Notes: a model not told the origin generated them from the sequence alone. Numbered from the stretch's first letter, positions 48,436 to 58,161 are shown. The stretch is 64,000 nt of DNA from DASWZN01 sp963841635 (GCA_963841635.1 CAWJDO010000002.1:1798001-1862000); one strand, 5' to 3'. Made by a program: numbers and translations.

Positions 48436-49185
48436 ATGTACAAACTGGTTTTGGTTCGTCACGGCGAAAGCGACTGGAATAAAGAGAACCGATTCACCGG
48501 CTGGACCGACGTCGACCTGTCGGAAAAGGGCCGCGCGGAGGCCCTGGAAGGGGCGCGCTCCTTGAAGGAGGCCGGCTACACCTTCGACGTCGCCTACACG
48601 TCCGTGCTGAAGCGCGCCATCCGCACGCTCTGGACCGTCCTCGACGAGCTGGATCTGATGTGGATTCCGGTGTTCCGTTCCTGGCGGCTCAACGAACGGC
48701 ATTACGGCGGCCTGCAGGGGCTCAACAAGTCCGAGACCGCGGCCAAGTTCGGCGAGGACCAGGTGAAAATCTGGCGGCGGAGTTACGACATCCGCCCTCC
48801 CGCGCTGGAGAAATCCGACCCGCGCTGGCCGGGCCACGACCGCCGCTACAAGAGCCTGGCCGATGCCGAGCTTCCGCTCACCGAGTGCCTGAAGGACACT
48901 GTCGCGCGCTTCCTGCCGTACTGGCACCAGACCATCGCGCCGGCGGTCCTGTCGGGGCAGCGCGTCATCATCGCGGCACACGGCAACAGCCTGCGGGCGC
49001 TGGTGAAGTTTCTGGACGATGTCTCGGACCAGGAGATCGTCAGTCTGAATATTCCCACCGGCATCCCGCTGGTCTACGAGCTCGATGGCTCTCTGCGGCC
49101 CATCAAGCACTACTACCTCGGCGACCAGGAAAAGATCAAGGCGGCCATGGACGCCGTCGCGGCCCAGGGCAGGAAGAAGCCGTAG
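48436..49185 (+). CDS. gpmA: 2,3-bisphosphoglycerate-dependent phosphoglycerate mutase
   Basis: GpmA interconverts 3- and 2-phosphoglycerate, the step before enolase. The 249-residue product has the phosphohistidine motif LVRHGESDWNKENRFTGWTDVDLSEKG (His9), RAIRTLWTVLDELD, RLNERHYGGLQGLNKSETAAKFGEDQV and the second histidine in IIAAHGNSLRALVKFLDD. Together with eno this forms a small lower-glycolysis cluster. GGAGATTC precedes ATG 48436. Confidence 0.97.
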   Translation: MYKLVLVRHGESDWNKENRFTGWTDVDLSEKGRAEALEGARSLKEAGYTFDVAYTSVLKRAIRTLWTVLDELDLMWIPVFRSWRLNERHYGGLQGLNKSETAAKFGEDQVKIWRRSYDIRPPALEKSDPRWPGHDRRYKSLADAELPLTECLKDTVARFLPYWHQTIAPAVLSGQRVIIAAHGNSLRALVKFLDDVSDQEIVSLNIPTGIPLVYELDGSLRPIKHYYLGDQEKIKAAMDAVAAQGRKKP

Positions 49186-49247
49186 CCCAGCGAGGCCATT
49201 GACACCCGACCGCGGCTGTCCCAAACTCCTGACAAGGAGGGGCATCC

Positions 49248-49685
49248 ATGGCCGATATTACAGGTGTGTTTTCCGGGACGTTCACCTCGCAAACGCTCGT
49301 GTTATCGAGGGACCAGCCCAACCATCTACTCAGTCTGGCGGAAATCGACGGTGTGCAGACATCCTCGGATCCGGACTGGAACGGTGTGAAGATGAGCTTC
49401 TGGGGCACCCGGGACATTCAGTCGGGTCTGGGCACGGAGCGCGGGTACTTCCTCAACGAGCATGCCGGCGGCGACCGCTGCTGGGGTACGCTCGAAGGGA
49501 CGGTGGTGCAAACGGAGACCAGCATGACCGGGGAAGGGACATTCCGGTTCACCGGCGGCAGCGGCAAATTCAATGGCATCACGGGCCAAGGGACTTACCG
49601 CGGGCGCATGACTTCACCCGTCACCGTGGAGACGGAGTGGGCAGGAACCTATCAGGTCGCCGGCACTAAGATGGCCGGAGCCTAG
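49248..49685 (+). CDS. Small beta-barrel-like protein of unknown function
   Basis: The 145-residue product (MADITGVFSGTFTSQTLVLSRD ... RCWGTLEGTVVQTETSMTGEGTFRFTGGSGKFNGITGQGTYRGRM) shows the GGSGKFxGITGxGTY motif of allene-oxide-cyclase-like/DUF3224-type beta barrels. These are small lipid- or ligand-binding folds without known enzyme function in bacteria. No signal peptide is present. AAGGAGGGG precedes ATG 49248, a very strong ribosome site. Confidence 0.75.
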   Translation: MADITGVFSGTFTSQTLVLSRDQPNHLLSLAEIDGVQTSSDPDWNGVKMSFWGTRDIQSGLGTERGYFLNEHAGGDRCWGTLEGTVVQTETSMTGEGTFRFTGGSGKFNGITGQGTYRGRMTSPVTVETEWAGTYQVAGTKMAGA

Positions 49686-49687
49686 AA

Positions 49688-49769
49688 TCCGCAAACCGGG
49701 GACTGGACGACTCCGCAAACCGGGGACTGGACCGAATTTCGCCGCCGTTGCGAAATTCGTGCCTGTCCC
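49688..49769 (+). repeat. Family C copy 2 with a duplicated leader
   Basis: TCCGCAAACCGGGGACTGGA occurs at 49688-49707 and again at 49712-49731. The second copy runs into CGAATTTCGC-N6-TGCGAAATTCG and then GCCTGTCCC, matching the reverse complement of 7255-7311 almost throughout. Confidence 0.65.
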
Positions 49770-49795
49770 AAGGTTTGCCCTCTGGACAATCCAAC

Positions 49796-51757
49796 TCAAC
49801 TTACTCTCCAATACACCGTGTAGCGCTGATCCGTAACTTGATTGAACGGAACCAGCATAACTTGCCCGTCGTTGGCGCGGAAAGTAAGTGGCTCGTCAGC
49901 CGGTTGGATCCTCTCGTTCGCAGCGAGCGAAGGAATAGCGGCCGGCGGGGCCTTCTTCAATTGCGGTCCCATCGGACCCACCACCAGCTCCCGCGTCAGC
50001 CCATCCCTGCCGAACTGGCCCGCGAGCAGCAGCGGACCGTAGAAAACCGCCTGCATGGCAGGATCGTCGGGCATCGCCTCGCGGCGCAGCCGCATCGGCA
50101 TCTCCATCTCCACGCGATCGCCCGAATTCCATATGCGGTCGATTCTGATGTAACTGCCTGGCCCGCCGGAGATCTCCGCCGCGCGGCCGTTCACCTTGAC
50201 GCCCGCCGCCCCGGAAACCCAGGCCGGCACGCGGATGTACAGCGTCATTTTCACAGGCTTGTCGCAACTTACTCGCAGCGTCGTGCTCGGGACCTCCGGG
50301 AAGTGCGTCTCCTGCCGTATGCGGACTCCCTTCGCGCCCCACGTGACCTCGGAGGGGATGAACAGGTTTACGTACAGCCCCTCGTCGTCGTGGAAATAGA
50401 TGCTGTCGTTGAGCTTCGAGTATTCCTCCACGCCCGTGCAGGTGCAGCACCAGAAGGAGTCCCACTCGGAGTTGAACGCGCGCCACGATCCCGGCACCAA
50501 GCCGAGGTAATACTGGGTCCCGCCGGTTTCCAGGTTGATCGTGCCCAGCCTGTGGTTGTACAGCACCCGCTCGTAGTAGTCGAAGTAGCGAGGGTCAGCG
50601 CTCCAACCGTACAGCTTCCGGGTGAGCTTCAGCATGTTATACGCGCAGCAGCATTCGGTGGTGGCCTCGCCGCGGCTGAGTTCCGCCGCCAGCCGGTGCG
50701 GATTGACCAGCCATCCTTCGTTGTTACTGGTGCCTCCGGTGGCATAGCAGCGCGCTCCGGTCACCTGGTTCCAGAAGAACTCGGCCACGTCGCGGAAGCG
50801 CGGGTCGCCGCTGATCTCGTAACGGCGCGCGGCGCCGGTAACCTGCGGGATGTGAGTATTCGTGTGCAGCCCGCGCAGCCGGTCGCAACTGAGCGCCAGC
50901 GGGTTGAAGAAACGCTTCTTGGTGAATCGATCGCCCACCTCGGCGAGTCTGTTGTCGCCGGTGACCGCGGCCAGGTTGTAAAGCACCTCGTTCATGCCGC
51001 CGTACTCGGTGTCGAGAACGGCCTGCATGTGCTCCTCGGGAATGGCGGCAGTCCAGGTGTCGGCCCAGCGCGCCACGCCCACGGCGGTCTCCAAGGCCTG
51101 TTTGTTGCCGCAGAGCTGGTACATATCGAGCAGGCCGGCCATGACCTTGTGGATCGTGTAGAACGGCGCCCATACCTCGCGGCGCGCGTTCAACCGGTCG
51201 AAAAGCTCGATCGGGAAAGCGCTGAGGTAGCCGCCGCGAAGGCGCGCCTGGCATTCGGCCATCCCGGCAACCATGGCGTCGGCTTTCGCCTTGATGTCCT
51301 CGTCTCCGGTGGAGGCGTACATGTGCGCGCTGGCGGTGAGGAACTGGCTGGCGAAGCAGCCGCGCACTTCCGAATCCGGCTTCTCCCATCCGCCCAGCGG
51401 CTGCGCGGAGGATGCCAGACCGGCATTGAGGCGGAAGGTGTGGAGCAGCCGTTCAGCCGGTATCCGCCGGAGCACCACCTCATTGACCTGCTGCGTGTCG
51501 AGGAACCGGCCCGGCAGCAGGCGCACGTCGTCGCCCGCGAATGGCCGGACTCGCGGCGCGACGTCCTGGCGCGTGAAGTGGAGCGGGCCGCGGAACGGCT
51601 CTTCTTCTGGAAGCGTTCCATCCTGGGGAGCAGGCGCGATCGGATCGCCGGGCACCGATGCCGCCGTGATTTCTCGCGTTGGCTGCTGGGCCAGTGCGGC
51701 CGCGCCCGCGCCACCCGCCGTAAGCGCCGCAAAGCCGCGCCGCGTGAACGTGCTCAT
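49796..51757 (-). CDS. GH127-family beta-L-arabinofuranosidase-like protein
   Basis: The 653-residue protein opens with a Tat-type signal (MSTFTRRGFAALTAGGAGAAALAQ), so it is exported. The GH127 (former DUF1680) alpha/alpha-barrel shows FLTASAHMYASTGDEDIKAKADAMVAGM, YTIHKVMAGLLDMYQLCGN, EVLYNLAAVTGD, and the zinc/thiol active-site cysteines and acids in GEATTECCCAYNMLKLTRKLY (near residue 360) and SFWCCTCTGVEEYSKL (near 435). The family removes L-arabinofuranose from plant glycans or glycoproteins. Some members act on other sugars, so substrate is not certain. Confidence 0.93.
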   Translation of the reverse strand: MSTFTRRGFAALTAGGAGAAALAQQPTREITAASVPGDPIAPAPQDGTLPEEEPFRGPLHFTRQDVAPRVRPFAGDDVRLLPGRFLDTQQVNEVVLRRIPAERLLHTFRLNAGLASSAQPLGGWEKPDSEVRGCFASQFLTASAHMYASTGDEDIKAKADAMVAGMAECQARLRGGYLSAFPIELFDRLNARREVWAPFYTIHKVMAGLLDMYQLCGNKQALETAVGVARWADTWTAAIPEEHMQAVLDTEYGGMNEVLYNLAAVTGDNRLAEVGDRFTKKRFFNPLALSCDRLRGLHTNTHIPQVTGAARRYEISGDPRFRDVAEFFWNQVTGARCYATGGTSNNEGWLVNPHRLAAELSRGEATTECCCAYNMLKLTRKLYGWSADPRYFDYYERVLYNHRLGTINLETGGTQYYLGLVPGSWRAFNSEWDSFWCCTCTGVEEYSKLNDSIYFHDDEGLYVNLFIPSEVTWGAKGVRIRQETHFPEVPSTTLRVSCDKPVKMTLYIRVPAWVSGAAGVKVNGRAAEISGGPGSYIRIDRIWNSGDRVEMEMPMRLRREAMPDDPAMQAVFYGPLLLAGQFGRDGLTRELVVGPMGPQLKKAPPAAIPSLAANERIQPADEPLTFRANDGQVMLVPFNQVTDQRYTVYWRVS

Positions 51758-51842
51758 AGAAATACCTCGCTACGGAAGAGTCTACAACCTGCGGGCCGGC
51801 GCTGCGGTACAACAGAAGTATAGGAGTCTGGGAACACACACT

Positions 51843-52160
51843 ATGAATAGACTGACGACCCTTTTGTTTGGCGGCGCCCTGCTTCTGAGCGCAGCCCCGA
51901 AGCAGACCTTCACCGGCGTGATCACCGACGCCATGTGCGGCGCCGATCACTCGATGATGGGCGTGAAGCCCGACGCCAAGTGCGTGACCGAGTGCGTCAA
52001 GCGGGGCTCGAAGTACGCGCTCGTGGTCGGCGGGAAGGTCTACACGCTCAGCGATCAGCAGACGCCGGAGAAATTCGCGGCGCAGAAGGTCAAGGTGACC
52101 GGCACGCTCGACGCGAAGTCGGAGACCATCGCGGTAGACAAGATCGAGGCGGCGAAGTAG
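51843..52160 (+). CDS. Small secreted Cys-containing protein
   Basis: The 105-residue product has a signal peptide (MNRLTTLLFGGALLLSAAP), followed by FTGVITDAMCGADHSMMGVKPDAKCVTECVKRGSKYALVVGGKVYTLSDQQTPEKFAAQKVKVTGTLDAKSETIAVDKIE. The pattern (ITDxMCG..H..M, three Cys, then an OB-like beta barrel with VKVTGTL) recurs in small periplasmic proteins of soil bacteria with no assigned function. Met/Cys/His could bind metal. The gene diverges from GH127. Confidence 0.78.
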   Translation: MNRLTTLLFGGALLLSAAPKQTFTGVITDAMCGADHSMMGVKPDAKCVTECVKRGSKYALVVGGKVYTLSDQQTPEKFAAQKVKVTGTLDAKSETIAVDKIEAAK

Positions 52161-52183
52161 CGGCGGGGCGGGGCGCCAGGCCA

Positions 52184-52213
52184 GCACCGAACCGCGCGCG
52201 TCAGCAAGCGGAC
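52184..52213 (+). repeat. REP-like unit, family A copy 8
   Basis: GCACCGAACCGCGCGCG followed by TCAGCAAGCGGAC, 23 bp after the stop of the small secreted protein and 59 bp before the next gene. Confidence 0.62.
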
Positions 52214-52272
52214 CTTATCTCGCGCGTCGTCAGCAGGCTCGCCTGAGCCCGCGAAAAGGCGATAATGCTCAG

Positions 52273-53880
52273 GTGACCGCGCGGCGCTGGCTCTTCGTAA
52301 TCTGGGCGTGCTTCCTCGCGCGGACAGCCTTCTACTCGTCGGCGCTCCCGTTGTGGGAGGGTTTCGACGAGTGGTCGCACTTTTCGGTCATCCGGCGGAT
52401 GGCCTTGCGCGGCGAGTTTCTCGTGCCGAGGGACAGCCCTGTGCCGCGCGACGTGGCCGCATCGCTCGACCTGGCGCCGGTGCCGTGGGCCTTGCGCTCC
52501 ATGCCGCCGCCCTCGGTGACGCACGACGTCTACTGGCGCCTTCCGGCAGCCGGGAGGGCGCAGAGGGAAGCTGCGTTCCGCTCGGTGCCCGCTCGGTGGG
52601 CCTTCGAGGACTCCGCCGGCTCGCTGACGGCCTACGAGGCTCTGCAGCCTCCGCTTTATGGATGGCTCATGGTCCCGGTTGCGCGCGTGGCCACGCCACG
52701 CGGGCTCGCCGATGAGGTCCTGTGGCTACGCCTGGTGAGCTCGGCCATCGGGTCGCTGGCGATTCCGCTAGTGTTCCTGGTCGGGCGGTCCGTCTTTCGT
52801 TGCGACACCGTCGCGCTAGGCTGCGCTGCCGTGGTCGCAGCCATGCCGGAATTCGCTTTCGACATGGCGCGCGTGGGCAACGAGTGCCTGGCGGTCGTGC
52901 TGTTCACCCTTCTGACCTGGCTGGCTCTGGAGGCTGTCCTGAAGGGGTTGAGCTACCGTCGGGCGGCTGCGATAGGAGTCGTTCTGGGGCTCGGTCTCCT
53001 GACCAAGGCCTACTTTCTGGCTGCCGTGCCGGCGATTGCCGTGCTTGCCGGCTACACGTTCTGGCGCTCGCAAGCGCGGCTTCGGGCGCTCTTCGGGGCG
53101 CTGATCGTCGCCGCCGCAAGCTTCTCGATCGCGGGATGGTGGTACGTTCGAAACCTGAGGACGACGGGAACGCTATCGGGCCTGAGCGAGGCGGTAATGC
53201 TCAGGGGCACGGATCAGGCGTCGCTCCTCCATCGGGCCGGCGAAGTCCACTGGGCGCGCGCCGTGGATACCATCCTGCTCTCGCACCTGTGGTTCGGCGG
53301 TTGGAGCGGGCTGACGGTCCGGAGCTGGATGTACCACCTCTTCTACGCGGTGATGATTCTCGCGGCGATCGGCATCGTGCGCGCGATCCGGCAACCTGCG
53401 GTGGCGGCCGCGGCGGTCATCTATGCGTGGTTCTGGATCGGCCAGCTGTACAACGTTCTGCTGCTGTTCCTGAGCAAGGGGATGTCCGGGTCGATGGGCT
53501 GGTACATGTACGCGGTAGTGGCAGCGGAAGTGGTGATCTGCACGGCCGGCTTGCGCGCACTGGCCCCGCCTAGGTGGACACCGTGGGTTCCCTTCGCCGG
53601 CGCCGGCCTGTTTGCCCTGCTGGACCTGTACACAATCCACTTTGTCGCCCTGCCGTACTACACGGGCCTGATCGCGCATCGGGCCAATGACGCCCTGGCG
53701 GCGTTCCACCTCCACGACCTGGCTCCGGTTGGGATTTCCGGAGTGTTGGCGCGCCTGGATGCCTTCAAGGCAACCATCGTGACTCAACCCCTGCTGATTG
53801 TCCTTTGGGCCACCTACGTCGTCGCAACCCTCGCGCTCCCGGCCGTGTGCTACGTGCGACGAAGGGACGTCCGCCCATGA
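52273..53880 (+). CDS. Multi-membrane GT-C-fold glycosyltransferase-like protein
   Basis: The 535-residue protein has about twelve hydrophobic segments. The first periplasmic loop follows the first helix with acidic residues (ALPLWEGFDEWSHFSVIRRMALRGEFLVPRD), the arrangement of GT-C enzymes such as ArnT and PMT that use polyprenyl-phosphate sugars. Later it has the YEALQPPLYGWLMVPVARVATPRG loop. The start is GTG 52273. It overlaps the next gene by 4 bases (ATGA at 53877), so both are translated together. A role in cell-surface glycosylation is inferred; the donor and acceptor are unknown. Confidence 0.75.
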   Translation: MTARRWLFVIWACFLARTAFYSSALPLWEGFDEWSHFSVIRRMALRGEFLVPRDSPVPRDVAASLDLAPVPWALRSMPPPSVTHDVYWRLPAAGRAQREAAFRSVPARWAFEDSAGSLTAYEALQPPLYGWLMVPVARVATPRGLADEVLWLRLVSSAIGSLAIPLVFLVGRSVFRCDTVALGCAAVVAAMPEFAFDMARVGNECLAVVLFTLLTWLALEAVLKGLSYRRAAAIGVVLGLGLLTKAYFLAAVPAIAVLAGYTFWRSQARLRALFGALIVAAASFSIAGWWYVRNLRTTGTLSGLSEAVMLRGTDQASLLHRAGEVHWARAVDTILLSHLWFGGWSGLTVRSWMYHLFYAVMILAAIGIVRAIRQPAVAAAAVIYAWFWIGQLYNVLLLFLSKGMSGSMGWYMYAVVAAEVVICTAGLRALAPPRWTPWVPFAGAGLFALLDLYTIHFVALPYYTGLIAHRANDALAAFHLHDLAPVGISGVLARLDAFKATIVTQPLLIVLWATYVVATLALPAVCYVRRRDVRP

Positions 53881-55493
53881 CCGCAGCCGGCCAGCGTAAC
53901 GTCCCCTGGGCCGCGGCCGCGGCGGTGTTCCTGGTCCTGATCGCGTCCGCTCGTATCGTTTCCACCTACACGGTTTTCAATCACACCATCGACGAACCCG
54001 ATCACCTCGCCGCCGGAATGGAATGGCTGAGCGTCGGCAAGTACCGGTATGAGGACCTGCATCCTCCTTTGGCTAGGGTCTTTGGCGCGGTCGGGCCGTT
54101 CCTGGCAGGTGAGCGATGGAAGGGCGGGCCGGGCTCCTATCAGGAGGGCTACCGGATTCTCGGGCATGGCGCGCACTACGATCGTGTTCTGGCGCTGGGC
54201 CGGGCGGGAATCCTGCCGTTCTTCTGGGTGGGCTGCGCGGTAGTTTTTTTGTGGGCGCGTCGAATCGCCGGACCGGCAGCCGCAGTGGCCTCGGTTCTCT
54301 TGTTCTCCACGCTTCCCCCTGTTCTCGCTCATTCCGGCCTGATCACAACGGATATGGCTTTGACCGCATTTACCGGCGCCGCCGCCTTGGCTTCACTTCA
54401 CTGGGCGGCGAATCCTGGCTGGCGTCAGAGCATCGTTTTCGGAGCGCTCATCGGTCTGGCGGTGATCTCGAAGTTCTCGGCTCTGCTGTTCCTCCCAGCG
54501 GCCTGGCTCGCGATGTACAGCTGCTACCTGATTCGCACGCGCCTGGGGCTTCGGTCCGCGCTGCGGGAGATTGCCCGAAGGAGGTGGAGGCTGGCTGCCG
54601 CCTTGGGAGTGGCCTTCCTCGTGATCTGGGCCGGCTATCTGTTCTCGTTCGGAAAGGTAGGGTTTTTGCACGCGAGGCTTCCGGCACCACGGTTCTTTCT
54701 GGGGATTCAATCGGCTTGGCAACACAACGCCACCGGATACCCATCCTACGTGTTAGGGCACCGCAGTCCCACCGGTTTTTGGTACTACTTTCCCGTCGTG
54801 CTGGGAGTCAAAACGCCCCTGGCGATGCTCGTCGTGTCGGCAGGATCACTGTGGCTGCTGCTCCGGACACGCCGCAACCCTGACGCTCTCATGGCGCTCG
54901 CCCTCTCGGCCGCAGTGCTCCTGGTCGCCCTCCCAATCCACATCAATATCGGCGTGCGGCATGTCTTGCCGGTTTACGTGGGATTGTCCGTTTTCTGTGG
55001 GGTGGCGATCGCTTCGGTCTTCGGCGCTCGGCCACGCCGTGGGAGGTGGCTCACGGCTGCCTGTGTCGCAGCGCTACTCGCCTGGCAGGTGATTTCGGGA
55101 GTTCTGCAACACCCAGACTTTCTTGCCTACACCAACGAGATTGCGGGGAGCCATCCTGAGAAGTTCCTTGCAGATTCAGACCTGGACTGGGGACAGGACA
55201 TGAAGCGGTTGGGCTCGTTCCTGAAGCAAGTCGGGGCCACGGAAATCACGTTCATGCCGTTCAACCGCACGTACGCTCTCGCTGGTCACCCGCTACCGCC
55301 GATGACTCCCGGGGTCGCTGGGCACCCCTCTCCCGGCTGGAATGCGGTGAGCGTCACTATATGGAAGGTCTTCGGATATCCTTCATGGCCAGATGATACC
55401 CCGCAGCAATACCGCATAGGGCGTTCGATCCTCGTGTGGCGCTTTGCAGAAGAGCGACCTCCGGCCCCAACGAAGGAAGGAGGCAGCCGGTGA
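53877..55493 (+). CDS. GT39/PMT-like membrane glycosyltransferase
   Basis: The 538-residue protein has roughly eleven membrane helices and the PMT_2-like first loop FNHTIDEPDHLAAGMEWLSVGKYRYEDLHPPLARVFGAVG, with the acidic DEPDH motif. Then it has LITTDMALTAFTGAAALASLHW and HINIGVRHVLPVYVGLSVFCG near residue 360. Its C-terminal soluble part (DSDLDWGQDMKRLGSFLKQVGATEITFMPFNRTYALAGHPLPPM) is typical of these families. It is coupled to the preceding GT-C gene. Likely adds sugars from a lipid-linked donor at the outer face of the inner membrane. Confidence 0.8.
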   Translation: MTAAGQRNVPWAAAAAVFLVLIASARIVSTYTVFNHTIDEPDHLAAGMEWLSVGKYRYEDLHPPLARVFGAVGPFLAGERWKGGPGSYQEGYRILGHGAHYDRVLALGRAGILPFFWVGCAVVFLWARRIAGPAAAVASVLLFSTLPPVLAHSGLITTDMALTAFTGAAALASLHWAANPGWRQSIVFGALIGLAVISKFSALLFLPAAWLAMYSCYLIRTRLGLRSALREIARRRWRLAAALGVAFLVIWAGYLFSFGKVGFLHARLPAPRFFLGIQSAWQHNATGYPSYVLGHRSPTGFWYYFPVVLGVKTPLAMLVVSAGSLWLLLRTRRNPDALMALALSAAVLLVALPIHINIGVRHVLPVYVGLSVFCGVAIASVFGARPRRGRWLTAACVAALLAWQVISGVLQHPDFLAYTNEIAGSHPEKFLADSDLDWGQDMKRLGSFLKQVGATEITFMPFNRTYALAGHPLPPMTPGVAGHPSPGWNAVSVTIWKVFGYPSWPDDTPQQYRIGRSILVWRFAEERPPAPTKEGGSR

Positions 55494-55502
55494 GCGATGC
55501 GA

Positions 55503-57077
55503 CTACTCCAAGCAAAAGACCGCAGTACCGCCCGGAAAGGAGGCTGCTGCAGCCCTGCAGAAATCCACCCTCGGCGGAGTTGTGAAACTGTGCGGGGAGA
55601 CGTAGCGGATAGCAGCGTTCTCCTGCTGCCTCTTGGTATAGCTCCGTGTGAGGTATTGGATCGGCAGCGCCTCTACGGGGATCCCGTTCTGCAGTGCCCC
55701 GGCCGTACGGAGCGCCACAACCTTTCGGGCCTCGCGCGGCAAGGCGTTGATTTCCTGTGCCACCATGGTTTCCTGCGACTCCATGGCCGCGGCCACTCTT
55801 GCGTCAGGAGCCCACCGGTCGAAGTAGGTGTGATAGGGTTCACAAGCCAATAGCAACAGGAGTCCAATCGCCAGCGGCGTCAGGACTGCTCTCGGTACTC
55901 GGGCCAACAGGAAACGGTATGCTGTATGGGCGCCAACTGCGGCCAGGATGAACGTCGGCGGGACCAACAGGATGGACCTCAGCGCGTGAGGCAGAACGTC
56001 GTCTGAAAAGACCGCCGGAAGAGCCGCGACCACCATCCAGATCACCGTCAGAATGTAGGGAAACCGACTTTGGCGCCCGTTCCGGGCCCTGACCACCGCA
56101 ATCAGCATCCCCAGCGCAAAAAACATCGCGACCGGCCAGAAGATCTCCGCCCGATAGGCATAGTTGTGTCGCCAGTTGAGGTCGCCCCGCGTGAAGAACA
56201 TTCGCGCCGTACGCCACGTGTTGAGGAACACCTCCCGCGCGGGGTTCGGACTGTGCGCCACCGATACCTGCCAGGTTCGCTCCGCGAATGTGCCGGGATG
56301 CTGAAGGAAGTACAGCGCCAGAGGGGCACACACCGCGGCGCTGGCCGCGCAAAAGGACGCGCAGGCGCTCCAAAACGCTCTTGTCCGGCCTTGTCGCCGC
56401 AGCCGCAAGAAACCATGCAGCAGCACGGCCCCGGCAAGAAGCGGCGTGGCTCGATAGGCGATGTACGTGTGAAACCCAAGCCCATAGACGACGCCGGCAA
56501 GCAGCATCGTCCCGGTCGAGGACCTGCCCTCGAAGGCCTTCCTCAAACCGGCAAGGAGCAGGTAGAGCCCGAGCGTTAGAAACAGAGGGGCAGCGATGGC
56601 GCGCAGCGCGAGCCGTGAAAAGACGATGTGCCAGAAACTGGTGGCCGTAAAGAAGGATGCGAGGCAACCGATGGGCGGCGAAAAAGACTCCCGGCCGACC
56701 AGGTAGACGCCCCAAACGGTCAGGACTCCGAAAATGGCCGCCGGCAACCGAAGGGCCCACGCGGTATTTCCCAAGAAGGAGACGAAAAACGTCGCAACGT
56801 TGACGTAGAGCCCCTCCCTGCCCCCGTTTTCGGGGTAGAACACGGTGAAATGCCCCGTTTCCAGATTCTCCAGGCAGTTGTTCCCGTTCATGGCCTCGTC
56901 GTGATATAGGCCAGGGGGAGCGGAAGCGAAGTGGTACAGCCGCAGGAGCGTCGCCAGGGCGAGAATGCCGACAATAATCACCAGTGATACCGAACGTCTC
57001 GACCAAACTCCAACATCCGGCGGGTTCCGTGCTGGGTCGTCCTCCACCTCGCCGCTCCGCTGACTCGATATTCCCAT
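55503..57077 (-). CDS. Third GT-C-like membrane glycosyltransferase
   Basis: The 524-residue protein has a cytoplasmic N-terminus, then a first membrane helix (VSLVIIVGILALATLLRLYHFA) followed by the acidic loop PPGLYHDEAMNGNNCLENLETGHFTVFYPENGGREGLYVNVATFFVSFLG, as in GT39/GT83 (PMT, ArnT) families. About ten further helices and a short C-terminal domain follow. It converges on the two other GT-C genes with a 9-bp gap, making a three-gene glycosyltransferase cluster. Confidence 0.78.
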   Translation of the reverse strand: MGISSQRSGEVEDDPARNPPDVGVWSRRSVSLVIIVGILALATLLRLYHFASAPPGLYHDEAMNGNNCLENLETGHFTVFYPENGGREGLYVNVATFFVSFLGNTAWALRLPAAIFGVLTVWGVYLVGRESFSPPIGCLASFFTATSFWHIVFSRLALRAIAAPLFLTLGLYLLLAGLRKAFEGRSSTGTMLLAGVVYGLGFHTYIAYRATPLLAGAVLLHGFLRLRRQGRTRAFWSACASFCAASAAVCAPLALYFLQHPGTFAERTWQVSVAHSPNPAREVFLNTWRTARMFFTRGDLNWRHNYAYRAEIFWPVAMFFALGMLIAVVRARNGRQSRFPYILTVIWMVVAALPAVFSDDVLPHALRSILLVPPTFILAAVGAHTAYRFLLARVPRAVLTPLAIGLLLLLACEPYHTYFDRWAPDARVAAAMESQETMVAQEINALPREARKVVALRTAGALQNGIPVEALPIQYLTRSYTKRQQENAAIRYVSPHSFTTPPRVDFCRAAAASFPGGTAVFCLE

Positions 57078-58161
57078 GCTATACCGACCAGTGGCCCCGC
57101 TGAACAGGCGGCGGGTTCCTCGCGGAACCCGCCGCCTCGGAGGGCAGGATCAGTGGCACTGGCTCAGGCAGCCGTTGTAACCGGTGAGGCATCCTTGTAC
57201 GCACAACTCGTGCGCGTTCCCCGGAGTACCCGGAGGTGGGCAACTGCTCAAACACTGATTGTACGAGGTCTGACAGCTCTGCTGGCAGGTTGGGGGAGGC
57301 GGCCAAACGCCTGGATGTTCCGTGATGGTGATCTGACTGACCGAGAACCGCTGCCCGCTGAAGTAGTCGTAGGCGCAGGTGGTGCCCGTGGTGTGTTGGG
57401 CGTCGTTATAGTAGATGTAGGTAACCCATTGCTTGAGCCCGTTGAATGTCGTATACGGGACGTAGCCGAATTCATTGCGGGCGAATCGAGCGCTATCCCC
57501 GCGAAAACCGGTGCTGTCCTGCGTAGTGGAATCGATTGGTCCTGACACGAAGATACCTGGCTGGATCGGCCGACAGCAGGGGTAGGGTATCGGATCCGGG
57601 TAGAACGCGACGCCCGAGAGGTAGTGGTACCTGCCGTTTCCGGGAAAGCAGGTGCTAGTGACGGTAAACGAGGGGTCGCCCACGGAGGCCGCGTTACCAC
57701 CATCCAGCATCACGTCCGGATACCAGGGGCCACCGTATTGAGCGCTCCAGGCTGGGTCGGCAGCGTACCAGAACTGACCGCCGCTCAGGTCTGTGGAGAA
57801 GAGGCCGGTAAGCAGGGCGCCGCCGTTGAGGCCGCCACTGCCCGGCCAGTTCCAATCGTTGTAGAAAACCGTAAGGGGGAAGGTGGGATAGCCGCTGTAG
57901 TTGGCCGCGTTGAACCACTGGAATTCCTGGCCTATGCCTGCGCCAGTCTGATTGTCAGTGGGGGTGATGGCGATAATCCGCTTGACAGAAGGCGGGGTGG
58001 AGAACACCCACGCGAGCTGCGTTAGAGCGGGCCCAGCGGCCTCGTAGATTGCATTCGCCCCAGGGCCAACGCCGTACGAACACGGACCGCTGGTACCTGA
58101 AGCGTATTCGGCAGCCTGAACGAATACGTGCCAGTAGGTCCCGTCCCAAACGGGCCTAGCA

